Shown here: piece by piece, positions 25,344 through 36,271 of the stretch
Numbering within the stretch: position 1 is the first letter of the stretch
How the letters are laid out: every line of letters starts with the position of its first letter
Assembly: GCA_025716815.1 (NCBI GenBank)
Contig: JAIXMN010000016.1
Span: 558,001 to 622,000 of the forward strand
DNA: 64,000 nt
Reading direction: 5' to 3'
Origin: Dichotomocladium elegans
Taxonomy: Eukaryota; Mucoromycota; Mucoromycetes; Mucorales; Lichtheimiaceae
Notes under the pieces: model-generated
Database searches by the model: none
What the model saw: the letters and a program-made list of their open reading frames with translations, nothing else
What the model was told of the DNA's origin: nothing
Made by a program: the position numbers and the translations under genes

Positions 25344-25933
25344 TTAAGCAGAAGCCTCAACAGCCTTGACGCGCTTGACGGCCTGGGTACCTATAGTGTT
25401 CCAACGACATTGAATGTAAGCCATGCTTTGTTTCTCTCTGTCCTGCCTTGTGTTTCCCATTTCCCTCAATATTTACCCTCTCGGAAGCCGTTAAGGAAGC
25501 GGCGATGGACGAGCTTCAGGTGAGCCATGCGGCCGGTACCGGTGGTCTTTCTGCGCTTGGCCTTCTCGGACCAGTTGTCTATTGATGCATAATGAGTATC
25601 CCCAATGTTCCTCCTCCTCCCCTTCGAATGGCTTACACTTGCGCATCTTGGCAGCAGGGTAGCCGCAGCTGGCACAGGTCTTCTTCTGCTTGTGGTAGGC
25701 GCGATTACCGCAGCGACGGCACAAGGTATGGGTCTTGGTCTGACGCTTACCGAACGAGGTGGTACCCTTGGTCTAATGGTCGTCGTTCGCAAAACCTCGC
25801 ACGTTAATCCATATTCATCCATCCATCCATCCATCCATCCCCATGAGAGTTGTCTTTTTTTTTTGTTTCCAAATAATCGCCTGTGGATCAATCTCGCAAT
25901 ATCCTTCTCCCCTCCTCCCTCCATCCATACCAT
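25344..25933 (-). CDS. RPL37: Large-subunit ribosomal protein eL37
   Basis: Cytosolic 60S ribosomal protein. Exons (complement) 25933..25931, 25772..25637, 25578..25477 and 25390..25344 total 288 nt, or 95 residues. The first coding exon is only the ATG, followed directly by the donor GTATGG; exon 2 begins [11 protein letters not shown]. The zinc-binding cysteines are plain: [12 protein letters not shown] and [13 protein letters not shown]. The conserved [16 protein letters not shown] follows. The tail is slightly extended (VKRVKAAE-like), as in other fungi. The one-codon first exon is common in ribosomal protein genes of intron-rich fungi. Confidence 0.93.
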
Positions 25934-26802
25934 TTTTTCGCAGACCTGTTTAGAAAGGAGGAACCTTTGACCTCGTTAGCGCCCCCCCACGTTTCTCACC
26001 CAACGGGCAGCAGCAGCGCGCGCACCCTCTCCCGCCCCAACACGGGTGGGGGGTGGAGTTTTTGCCGCTGCCTATTCACCCCCCTCCCACCCCCCACCTG
26101 CTGACAAGGCGGCACCGGTCAATCCCGCCGCCCCAACCTATTGGGGAATTTTTTCTCGGCTATTCAGCAAGTTCGGCAACATTGAATATAGCTTAGCAGT
26201 GGAGCAGCCAATGACATTTCACGCCATGGCAAATGATGTTGAATTGTGCATTGCCATCACTGCTGCCAGCCGCTGCTGGCTACGTCGTCGTTATCCTGGC
26301 ATCAAGAGTGCCCTCGAAATCACTGAACGCATCATTGTCAGCAGCGAGGACAGTGTTTCTTGGTGGTTCATTGATATCTTTGTGAATATAAAGATTGCCA
26401 GGTACCCTGTTCACACACCCCACACACAAAGGCCTTCTTCCATGGATGACGATAGACGGGAGGTCCAACGCAGGAAGGTCTTTATTGTGCGATGCTATAC
26501 TGTATTGTACTTGGAATGGTACTTCCACTCATCAGTAACATATGCTGGCTATTGATCCAAGTCATATGCTGTTCAACTTGTTGCTTGATGAAGACAGGGT
26601 GGAATTTTCTCGCTGGCAGCCTGTTGTGTGACAACAAATAGGCTCGAGTCTGCCGACATCATCATTCATCGGCGCACACGCATAAATTGCCTCTATTGAA
26701 CTGCAGATACTATCTACTGATGGCGTGAAAATAAAACAAAGCGTCAACAGCATCATTTCATTCCCCGTCACTCTTTTACAGGCAAACTATTATAACAAAA
26801 GG
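25934..26802. other. Intergenic region, no supported gene
   Basis: 870 bp between the eL37 start and the G-alpha stop. GC-rich near 25990-26100, consistent with the eL37 promoter. One 169-codon plus-strand frame exists here but resembles nothing and was not accepted. Confidence 0.45.
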
Positions 26803-28465
26803 TCACAGAATGCCCGAGTCTTTAAGTGAGTTCTTTAGGATGGAGTCGCCAATCACCTGGAATACGAGTCTATCGTTTCTTTCTCGCGTTAGTTTTCCTG
26901 CGCTGCCTTTTTTGTTCTTACGATACATGCTTTATCTAAAAGAAAAAAAAAAAAGATTGATGAGGATGATTCATTTTGTTTTGGTGGGTACTTACGTTAC
27001 TTGTACTGGTTGCTTGGGTTAAACTACAGATGAGATGGTTTCGTTAATAAAAGGTCGTATGACCGGATCTTGAGGTTGTGCGTACTGAGGATAGATCTGG
27101 ATTTTCATCCGGTTTGTCTGGTTGAAGCGCCAGAGAAGGTATTTTGTGCCCTTTTGGGGATCATCGCCACCGGTGTAGTCGGGGAAGTAGCGAACGAGCG
27201 GTGTCCGTTGTATTTTCTTTAGGAAGAGATCAATTTTGTTTAGCAGCAGGATGACCGAGGTCCGCAAGAACCATCGTGAGTTTATGACTGATTCAAACAA
27301 GACTAGACTTTCTACCATCCTATTCTATGTAAACAGTATACCGTTTCGCGAAATGCACAATGGGCGATCCAATGAGTACATCTTTTGGTCCGAACCCTTG
27401 CGCGAAGAACTCCTCTTTACCTGCTTTGTCTGTTCCTGCAGGACTTGGTCATATTCGCTTAATGCAACACAAAAGATGATGGATGTAACCGCCTCAAAGC
27501 AGTGGATCCATTTTTTCCGCTCAGAACGTTGTCCACCCACGTCAAACATGCTATCCGAGATGACAGTTATTCTTTCCTTCTTCTCTGTTTCTCTCTCTCT
27601 CTCTTTTTAAGGGTACAATAGAATACCCACTGAACATTCAACTGGCCCATTAGAAAATACGTTTCCGAAATTCCGGTTGTCTTTAGACGGGCATGAAGGA
27701 CATCGTCAACGGTTGGCAAATAGTCCGGTGCCGATACGCGTCGTGCATCAGCCAAAAAACTTTTTGTTCATATATTCATGCCTTGTCAGCCAGAAAAAAA
27801 AAGAGAGAGAGAGACATACTATGCAGCAGGATCCATTACATAGAACTGACTTGAGCCACGTTCGAGAATATCAAGTGTCTTGTCATCCAGCCAGAGTTCT
27901 TCAATGGCATTCACGACTTCCTCGGGCAGACCCTGGCCAGTGTCTTCAATAGGGAACCTGTAAGCTCGGATAATGGCCGCTGCCGAACCCTTTGTGGCCA
28001 TAAATATTGAGCATATATATATATATATATATAGAAACTGAACAGCAGAAACGGGTTAAGGTCCCACTCACTTGAATACGGGTCGGATTACTAAACGATG
28101 TTCCTAATCTGTCCGCACATGCAATCAAGTCAAGGGCAGAATCAACAAGATTCTTACGTACAATCGGACGCCAGGCCCGCAGCTCATCCTCCGTGTAGCC
28201 ATTCTGATGAATAATCTTCATTTGTTTCACAATCGTTGACTTGCCCGATTCGCCACTGCCTAAAGAATAGTAGGCCAGGCGACTTAAATGTTTCTTCCTC
28301 TCCGATGGATCTACGTATCTCTGAGGATATCAAACCTAACAGCAACAATTTGCATTCCCTCTGCTGCTTAAGGTGATCCTGCTCGAGCGTCCTGTCAATC
28401 TGGATGCTACGTTGCCGACTTTCGCGCTCCTCTGAAGAGATACAGATATCGAGAATAGACAGCAT
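26803..28465 (-). CDS. Heterotrimeric G-protein alpha subunit
   Basis: Signal-transducing GTPase of the plasma membrane. Nine exons (complement) 28465..28336, 28259..28072, 27989..27820, 27759..27631, 27550..27421, 27324..27086, 27023..26996, 26935..26922 and 26869..26803 total 1095 nt (364 residues). G-box motifs are intact: GSGESGKST (about 44-52), the switch-I arginine in HARLKTTG (about 187), [12 protein letters not shown] with catalytic Gln about 213, LNKIDLF, and the C-terminal KDSGIL. A 14-nt micro-exon in the alpha-5 coding region is needed to keep frame. The protein starts [10 protein letters not shown], so it lacks the Gly-2 myristoylation site but has Cys-8. The C-terminus lacks the pertussis-toxin Cys. 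The N-terminal exon is less certain because upstream ATGs exist after the TATA box. Confidence 0.9.
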
Positions 28466-28663
28466 GGCAGCAGGTTGTGCACAGTAGACAAAGAGGATGC
28501 GAGAGTAGAAGAAAGCGAAAAGAACGTGGGTACGTGGCAATCCCCACGTTGCAAGGAGAGAGGAAATAGGGGGCCAGAGCGAGAAACAATCATTTGCAAT
28601 AGCCATTTTGGCTTTTTCATGTTTTAGGAGAAAGAGAAGAATCAGGGGCTATCATGGAGGCGC

Positions 28664-28670
28664 ATTTATA
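28664..28670 (-). promoter_or_regulatory. TATA box of the G-alpha gene
   Basis: TATAAAT on the minus strand, 199 bp upstream of the chosen G-alpha start. It overlaps no other gene. Several out-of-frame ATGs lie between it and the start, so the leader may carry upstream ORFs. Confidence 0.45.
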
Positions 28671-28772
28671 CCCTTTCTCCGGAGGAAAAGGCCCTTTTCA
28701 ATCTGAAGGACTCCCTGATCTCATGCGCTTCGTCGGGCCTCTTTCACTATCCTTACCTTGAGGAGGAGGGGA

Positions 28773-30739
28773 TCAGATATCAGGAAACGCATGCCTTTCC
28801 GATTGCGCTACGTGGGACTTACAGACACTTGACGGCACAGGATTGAGCAACCAGGACTGCCTTCCAAGACCAAAATGCGCGCTAGGTGACTGGATCTCGT
28901 TCTTTTCATCCTCGTTTCCTAAAAGAATTTGCCAATAAACATACACATACAGGGAGCACCATTTCGTTCCGCTTACCATCGCGTTCAGAGATACAGCGGT
29001 CAATGGCTGATGTGCAACACCCGTTGTTCGCCGCACACATCGAAGCAACATCCTTGCTGTCTTCCGGTACAGCAGCGTTGAACAACGTACGCTGCAGCAA
29101 CGAGCCTCCCCCATCATGAAACTCGTTGATGAGGCCTGTTTCCACCATGCTAATGGATGGCAAACGGCGTTGAGAGGGCGATGACGGGAGGGGCAAGCCT
29201 GCCTGCATGCTGCGGGAACGCGAGGGCAATGGCGGACCGCCAGAGGCTACTACCGTCTGGATAAGACCAGGTCGCGGGTCGGTCGCCGCAAAAGACGACC
29301 GTGGTTGGAATTGCAATCCCTCCTCAGTGTTTCTGACCTCGGGCAGATCCTGGCGGCAATGAATGCATTCCAAATGCCTATGTAAAGCTTCACCGACAGC
29401 CTCCGCGTGCTGCTTGATATCTTCTACTGCGTTTAGTTCAAAATCAGCCTAATCTCTTAATTCTCGATCGGTTGGGGGAAGAAGCCACTGTTACCTCTCG
29501 TGTTGTGCATAGGTTCTTTTGATCGCTATTAGTGATTGACATCTGTGTACTACAGAAGCAGAGATACTATTTACCTCGCGCTAGCTCCAAGAGAACATCT
29601 GCGACGCGCGCAATAATCTAGATAGTTTCTCTTCCACCGTCAGCAACCTCGTATACAAATACTTCACCCCTGAAAGGATCATCATGCCCAAATATTTATA
29701 CCTCTTGCTGCCCTGAGATCACCGATTTCAGGGCCATGGTTTCATCGTGCAACGCCTTATAAGCCTTCGCTGTAGCTTGGAGGCGGTCCTCTGCATTCAT
29801 GAGATGGCTATAAACGGAGCTATAGGCAGAGCTACTGGCTCCTGCTGCTGCTGCTGCTGCTGCTGATGCGGCTGCTGCTGCTGAGGAGGCAACCGTGGCC
29901 ATAGACTGACCTGGAGCAAGAAACTGTTGATTGCTCTCTGACTGATGACGGGATTTGACACTTTTACGTTTGATGTTCTTGAGTTCCTCCACCGCGCCTC
30001 GCCGAAAATGTGGATGCTGAAACTCCCAATTTTGATTATCACTGTTCACGCTGCTAATATTGGAGTGGATCATATCATTCACTTTGTGAAAACCATACAC
30101 TTGTTGCATCATAAATAATCAAATCTATAAGCACAACGACAAGAAGAGCATCAAAAGTATCTTCTGGAAACTTACTATTCAACTGTCGCACGAAGCTTTG
30201 CCAATTATTGTGTTTGAAATACTGAGGTAGCACGGATGTCGAGAACACTGCCGGGTTGGTGACGCTAAAAACATCTCCATTCTTGGACCAACAGATAAGA
30301 TGTCGGATACTTGCATCCTCCAGCATCCTGTGGTGCCCACGTATATAAATCAGGGTACGATCAGGGCTATCAGTCGCTGTTGACAGTTGTACATACGCGC
30401 GCGATGACTTCAGAAGAGAGGGGCGCGGACTGACAGATAGAAAGTGAGTCAGTACCTGTAAAGCTTGCTCACAAAGGCTGCTTGCGATCGATTTGACGGT
30501 CCTGCTGAAAACTCAAGCTCCTCGCCTGATCTAATGAGGACATTGGGCGAGGTGACGCTAGATAGGGACGATCCCAGAGGTTAGGAAGGATGGTTGTCAT
30601 TGCAGTGCCCCTCATACCGTTCATCCAATTCAGAGAGCGGTCTGCTGTTGCCATCGTCAACATCCTCGCAATCGTTGCCCATGTCTTCGCTCCCTTGATT
30701 TATGCGTTTTCTGTTTTCGTTAATGTTGCTCCAGATCAT
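28773..30739 (-). CDS. Heat-shock factor-type transcription factor
   Basis: Nuclear DNA-binding protein with an HSF domain. Eight exons (complement) 30739..30618, 30557..30456, 30327..30176, 30099..29702, 29617..29575, 29515..29495, 29426..28977 and 28918..28773 total 1434 nt (477 residues). The HSF domain (about 66-157) runs AAFVSKLYRMLED, HLICWSKNGDVFSV, FKHNNWQSFVRQLNMYGFHK and HPHFRRG. A poly-Ala stretch separates it from a hydrophobic-heptad region (ARVADVLLELAR) likely to oligomerise. A small Cys pair, CIHCRQ, and a Ser/Pro-rich C-terminus follow. The 43- and 21-nt exons were placed by phase. Whether this is the canonical Hsf1 or an Skn7/Sfl1-type relative is not settled; no receiver domain is seen. 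Confidence 0.85.
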
Positions 30740-31640
30740 CAGTGCAGGCACGCGGCCATTATCGACATGTACTTTTTGGAGGTTTTGCTGGTCGAATCGA
30801 GGGAGGGAAAAAATAAAATAAAAAAGTATGCCGTCTATTTTATACCGGCCGCCCTTCCTTCCTCTTTTCTTTTCCTGTCTCTGTCTGTCTCTCTCACTCG
30901 CTCTCTCGCTCACTCACGCACTCACGCACACTCTCTCTATGCCACGCTCTTACCATAGAGTTGCTTAAATTCTAGCCCAGCCGCAGATGATCGACCGATC
31001 AGATGTATCCAGCGTCGCTGTATTTCACATGATGCCAACTTCCTTCCCCCAACGTCTTCGTTCTTTTCATAATACTACAGCTCAGACTCCCGCATCCTCG
31101 ATAGTTGGCATGGTTGATGCTTTCAAAAATCGTCCCATAGCCGGCCTACAGACTTTGGATATCTCTTTACTCCATGGAAAGCGACCCGTTCTGCAGCCGA
31201 CGTTCCAATCCACATGCGCGGTACAGCTAACCAACCACCTGGACCAATATTTACTTGTGCGCGTACGCTAACGCTACAGGCAGAAAAAAAAGGGCGCATA
31301 GTGAGTAAATTACCACCTCGCATGGGAACCCACTCCTTACAGCACGCGTGTCAGGTCAACACCTGGCAGCCCAGCCTCAAACCTGTCAGCATTTAATTAT
31401 ACCAATCTAGGTCGCTTGAATCAGCTGACCTGGTCAAATGTCACTCTGTCTATAAGTTGGATGACCGTCTGCAGATGGCATTCTTTGGTAACCGTCAAAG
31501 ATCATTAGACATTGTTGAAGTAATTAATCGCGTGCGGAAAAAAGTGACACACGCATGTTACGCTTTCCTCCCCAGGAGGGAAAAAAATCCGCGTTTGCTT
31601 CCGACAAGACAGGTTCTCAGAACGTCAACAACAACAATAT
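30740..31640. other. Intergenic region upstream of the HSF gene
   Basis: Contains a TCTC/CACTC-rich microsatellite at about 30880-30945, probably in the HSF promoter or leader. No gene supported. The decayed repeat region begins near its right end. Confidence 0.45.
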
Positions 31641-31647
31641 CGTTTCC

Positions 31648-32120
31648 TAAAATTGAAAGCCGTGTCCTAACAGTTCTGGAAGTCGCAGGATCACGAAAAT
31701 AGAATATTGCATGCACGGCAAAAGATGTCGCACAAAAAAGGCCTCCATATCTATAAATGTTAGTCCTTTCTTTTTATACCCATTTAACATTCGGAAACGA
31801 ACAAACTATTTTTCTTTTACCGATGGCCAAGGCCATGTCGTTGATGAGAAAATGGATTCTTTTCAATCCGTTTGTTCTCACACACACAGAATATCTGCGA
31901 GGTCTATCTTGCAAGAGTGACCGTGATATTGTTGCTACGCATATCCCCAAGCGAAAGGATTCGGATCGTAGAAGCAGACTTTAAGCGCAATTACACACTG
32001 TACACCTCGACGAGACAAGGTCTATGGTCGTGCAGCAGAGCACTGGGCATTAAAGTATGAAAAGGACCCAGGCAGCCAATTTAAGAAGTGGACCTTCAGT
32101 GAAGAGCATGAGACAGTGTT
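31648..32120 (+). pseudogene. Relic of the Tc1/mariner-like transposase (N-terminal part)
   Basis: Nucleotide stretches here read DGQGHVVDE, then THTEYLRG, the same order as DGHGRVVDE and THTEYLRT in the intact transposase at 46416..47699. Frames are broken by several shifts and stops. Upstream sequence (about 31648-31745, GTTCTGGAAGTCGCAGGA onward) is shared with the relic at 37285, so the two descend from one repeat family. It abuts the TnpB/Fanzor-like relic. Confidence 0.65.
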
Positions 32121-32149
32121 GATAATATATATATATGTGAGATATCACT

Positions 32150-33390
32150 ACTGTCGTCGTGGGCTCTGTGACACAGGTGGTGCCTGTCGATGTCTTCTGG
32201 AGACGACGGCCCTCCAGAAACACGCAGGCTGCGGATGATGTATATAAATTTGAAGCAAGCGGCAAGGTCTCGGTTCCACATCCGATATATATTGGGCCGT
32301 CTTCTTTGGTGTGCAGTATGCAATTTTCGCTGTAAATTTCATACCTCAGAAGGCTGTGACAAAGGCCACACTGGTGCCGAGGATTTAATACCATCCTGAA
32401 TCTTGCCAGGTTCCCACAGCTGCACTTGCTGGTTTTAAACTCGTCTATGAGGTAAACCTCGAAATCCATGCTTCTGCAGGAGTTCCCTGAAGCTCTTGCC
32501 ACATACGGGCTCATGGAATTGAGTCATAGGCGCTGTCATACTTCTCTTTTAAGTCTTGCACAAGCTCAATAACAGGACAAGTTGTTTGTTGAAATAAGAT
32601 GACAGACGTGGGTTTTCGGAAGAGAGATCCTTTCGGCATGCGATCGGTCATGGTATGACCGTCAACCCCCCTCCCCCGGAGAACGTCTGACACTTGTGGA
32701 CATTACACGCAGAAAGCAGCGGAAAGTCATCCAGCACCCGTGTGCAGCTTCGCTAAGGCTGTTGTACCCTGCGCAGTTGCTTCAACCGACCGGAACTTTT
32801 TGCTCTTGCGTTCCTTGTCCTGCTGGGATTTGGTATGCCGGAACTGCCGAGGCTCGATGACTGTTGGATTCTCGGGCACATGGTATCGTCGACTTGGATC
32901 GACAGCTATATACTGACTTGATATTTCTTCATGGCCCGTCCGGTCCAGGCTTGTGATGTAAGGGATAAGCTTTTAGAGGTATCGCCGTTGACATCGGAGA
33001 TGCTCTCCACTTTTCCAAAACACAGTAATGCCGACGCCATCTGTACTGATCATGCCATGGTCAACTATCCTGTACCAATAGTCCAAGTCCACGAGTTCGC
33101 TGTCATTGTTCCAGGATCGTTGCAGAATGTTTTGGCAAAGTTTTTCATGTCGATAAACATATACCACAAGGACCATCTGCGACAAAGTGGGAAACAATGA
33201 AAAGCAGGTAATTCGAGAGACGTTGAAACAACAAGTAGATATTATCTTTTTGAAATCTGTAGTCTTCAAGACAAAAGTTGAGAATAGGCAATAGGGCCTC
33301 CAAAGCCTCTCCCCCCCCCATCCAAGAAAAACATCCGGTTGCTGCCTTATGGGATTCGCATTCATCTGTCGGCTATGGATTGCCAACTTG
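32150..33390 (-). pseudogene. Relic of a TnpB/Fanzor-like RNA-guided nuclease gene
   Basis: Fragments in successive frames follow the order expected of the OrfB/TnpB-Fanzor fold. First, STDGVGI (33027-33050). Second, a RuvC-I-like IAVDPSRR with the Asp codon at 32898-32900. Third, a segment VYLIDEFKTSKC leading into a zinc ribbon (KCSCGN at about 32420, QCGLC at about 32370). Last, a RuvC-III-like MWNRDLAA with the Asp codon at 32267-32269. Stops and frameshifts separate the pieces, so it cannot be functional. TnpB/Fanzor proteins are nucleases guided by an RNA made from the element end, and eukaryotic versions occur in IS607-like and other transposons. Motif order is what I see; the family call is inference from it. 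Confidence 0.65.
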
Positions 33391-33792
33391 AAGCGCCTGG
33401 GAAGGCTCGATCACGCTTTCCAGACTATGGGCGCTTATTTCTTGGGTACTCTGGCCCTGATCGAACAGGCCTTTCCCCCATTGCAGCCTTTCGAACCTCG
33501 AATGAACAGCTGTACGCTATATTTATCTTGCCGCCTTCATATGTCAAGCACTGCTGTCCATGCGGAAAAGATGGAGGTATCCAGGAAAGTACAGCTAGTT
33601 CTTGATCGTGATAGGTACTCGTGTAAGGAGAGCCATATTCCAGAAAAACGGGTTTTTCAAGAAAGTCGTAATGTCGAAGTCTTCAGTCCTGGTTATCGCC
33701 AGGACACACATGCTGCTCTTCGGAGGTAAGTTAAAGAGTATAGAGAAAGGTAGTATTTTGTTGTTTAACATGTCCCAATTCATGGATCCGTT

Positions 33793-33893
33793 TTACCTGT
33801 TGATACAACATCTTTTTACAATTCTATGCCTCTTTTTTTGTATTTCGCATGTCATTATGTTTACGAAATTATTTTGGAAAATAAAGTATTCTT
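33793..33893 (+). repeat. Dispersed repeat, copy 1
   Basis: Shares TTTTACCTGTTGATAC, followed by AT-rich sequence and TATTTTGGAAAATAA, with the segment at 45786-45889. It probably marks the flank of an old transposon family. Confidence 0.55.
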
Positions 33894-33989
33894 CTTGACG
33901 CAATACGCACACACACACATATATATATACGGCATATCCATCATCTCTTCAAGCAAAAGAAGGTGATTATATATATGTTCAAGGCGTGT

Positions 33990-35961
33990 CTAACAAATTA
34001 TGCAGTTTTTCTGTTTGGAAGACGAAGCTGTTGCTGCTGCTGCTTTACGTTCTGTATGTTGTTGTTGCTGTTGTTGTTGTTGTTGAGGGGCGGAAGGTGG
34101 CTGTGCGAGCTGCGAACGTCGTCTCTCGTCTGCGGACGAGATTTCTTGCTGTTGCAGCGATAATGCCAAAGCATAGCTGGAAAAGAAGGGCGCCGTCAGA
34201 CACGCCGATTTGCTCGCGCCACTCACACTTACTCTAACTCATCGTTCTCTTCGGAAGACATATTCGGAAGGGCTTGGGTGATTTGCGGTTTGTTGAACTT
34301 CCCGTCAAAGAACTCGGACGAACCTTGATCAATATCACCTAGACTCTCCCACACAATCGACTTTTCGTTCACCAGACCTTGATCCGTCACCAAAATGAAT
34401 AATCCGCCCGTATCGGGGTGCTTGAACAAGGTTGAAAACTATGTGTTGGCAAAGTCTCAGCTATTGATTGCTTTCCTTTGTCGGATGCGACCCTCGTTCT
34501 GATACGTACATGATTATTGCGAAATAACACAAAGAGCTTGTTCGCTGGGACGGTGTCAGCTAGCATCTGTAGACCATAGTAGGTGAGTTGTGTCGCTGTG
34601 TCGTCTAGAAATGACGTGGCCACAAGACCTATATTGCGTTTCTTTCAGCCCTACAGGACTGGCATGTTCGCGCATTGGACAAGCAGAAAACTTACCTTCG
34701 TGAATCTGTCGGTCCTCGTCAGCGGTCCAATGCTTATTATTCTGGCTATTGCTACTGCTCAGCGTGTCTCCACGAACAACACATTCCACTACTGAATTGT
34801 ACGACCCGCATTTTTCCACTACAACTCGGTATGTCTCGTAATCCTAATTTTTCAGCCAAATGAGTTACCTAGGATGGCCCCTGCCGCAATAGAAGATGGG
34901 TATTCTAATTCTCACCTGCGGATCAGCCACCCATCCATGTACGAGATCGACTCCAAAAAGATCAAACATGGCCAGCTCGTCAGTGGGCTCAAAGCCACGG
35001 ATAGAAGAAAATCGCACGTTCACGTCTTGTTGATTATAGTGAGGATGAGTCGTTATGCTGTAATATCATTTTGTGTGTGTGTGTGTGTGTGTGTGATACC
35101 TAGTCCCATCTGTAGATTAGGTAGTATAGAAAGAGCAGCATCAAGATTATAACGGTATGTCAGGACGTATTCTGGTGCGTTGGACTGCTTTGAATCCGCC
35201 CTTAGCATACGAGGAGCATCGGTATCTCCTTCTTGCTGAATTGGTGATGGGCTATCCTCAGCTGACGGCTGAGCTCTGACGTTATTATTGCGAAATCGTG
35301 TCCTTTTGTTTTCCTCACCTTGTTGGAATCATGTGTTGGCCCATGGCTTAATAAATAATCTCCAAGCCTCTCAACGAGGTATTCAAAAGTAACGACATTT
35401 CGGTCGGGTGGTTGGATCTCTAGATCACCCCGCAGGAACAGGACGTTGCCTGAAAGATAAGGACAAGTGGTATCATTAATAACTCACTTTCGGGCCCCCT
35501 CCCGTCTGCTTTCTAAAGAAGAATAAACATGGGCAACTTACAGATAGCCACGAGTGGGCACGGGCCATTCTCTTAAAATAAGGGAGGATCAGACGTCATC
35601 TATCTCTATCGTTCTGTATTCCATATCTAACCATTTTGCGTAATTATACGAACATCCTTTATCCGTCCCGAAGGGAAGTCAAACCATTGTATTGCCTTCA
35701 CTAAATACTCCTGTGCCGGCCCAGCAATGACCGATTGTCGCTGAGGATTTTCCGAGACGGGATCATTAGGAGAGAGCGCATCAGTACTGCCGGTGGTGGA
35801 GACAGCATTGGGTTTAATCGCTGTCCGGAGTGGCGGGGAAGGTGAACACAATGCCGCGTGTCCATCTATAGATTAGAGGAATGAGGAAGAGATCATTATG
35901 TAATTATGACGATTCGTTACATGCCTTTTTCTAGATGAGGGACTGAAGACTCGTTTGCCAT
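33990..35961 (-). CDS. MINDY-1/2-type deubiquitinase with MIU motif and CaaX-like tail
   Basis: Cysteine protease of the MINDY family, which trims K48-linked ubiquitin chains. Ten exons (complement) 35961..35925, 35865..35632, 35571..35542, 35449..35319, 35268..35100, 35025..34916, 34843..34696, 34628..34510, 34438..34233 and 34176..33990 total 1371 nt (456 residues). The catalytic block ITQNENGPCPL (Gln about 89, Cys about 95) and the His in LFRNNH (about 326) match MINDY-1. LVHGWVADPQ and LVTDQGLVNEKSIVWESL are also family landmarks. The C-terminal part has a ubiquitin-binding MIU (DYALALSLQQQE), a poly-Gln run, and ends CIIC, a possible prenylation signal. Intron 1 is GC-AG. Start chosen at the only ATG giving an in-frame first exon. 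Confidence 0.88.
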
Positions 35962-36271
35962 TACTATTGAGATTGGTTTAAAGGAAAGAAGGGGCGTAGG
36001 AGTGCGTGAGTTTGGGGTAGGGCATGATGGTTGGTTCCACAAAAAAAAATACCCAAACGCGCGTAGTGTGAGTGCGAATATTGGGGGGGTGGGTGGCAGT
36101 GGGGACGAGAGATCGGGAGGGCGTTGGAGGGCAGAAGGGGTCTTATCATCATCGACACAATAAAAGCTTGTGTTCTGGAGAGGTCACCTGACCCACGAAT
36201 TGTGTCGTTTATGCTTTCTTACCCCCGCTACATGGACTGTTCCCATCTCTTTCTCGATTCCTCTTGCAAAC

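Noticed and set aside
26046..26555. 169-codon plus-strand frame between eL37 and G-alpha
   Set aside because: No recognisable motif. It overlaps the expected eL37 promoter, and its composition changes along its length.
30445..30451. TGAGTCA as a second Gcn4 site
   Set aside because: Lies in an intron of the HSF gene, not in a promoter of an amino-acid gene; likely chance.
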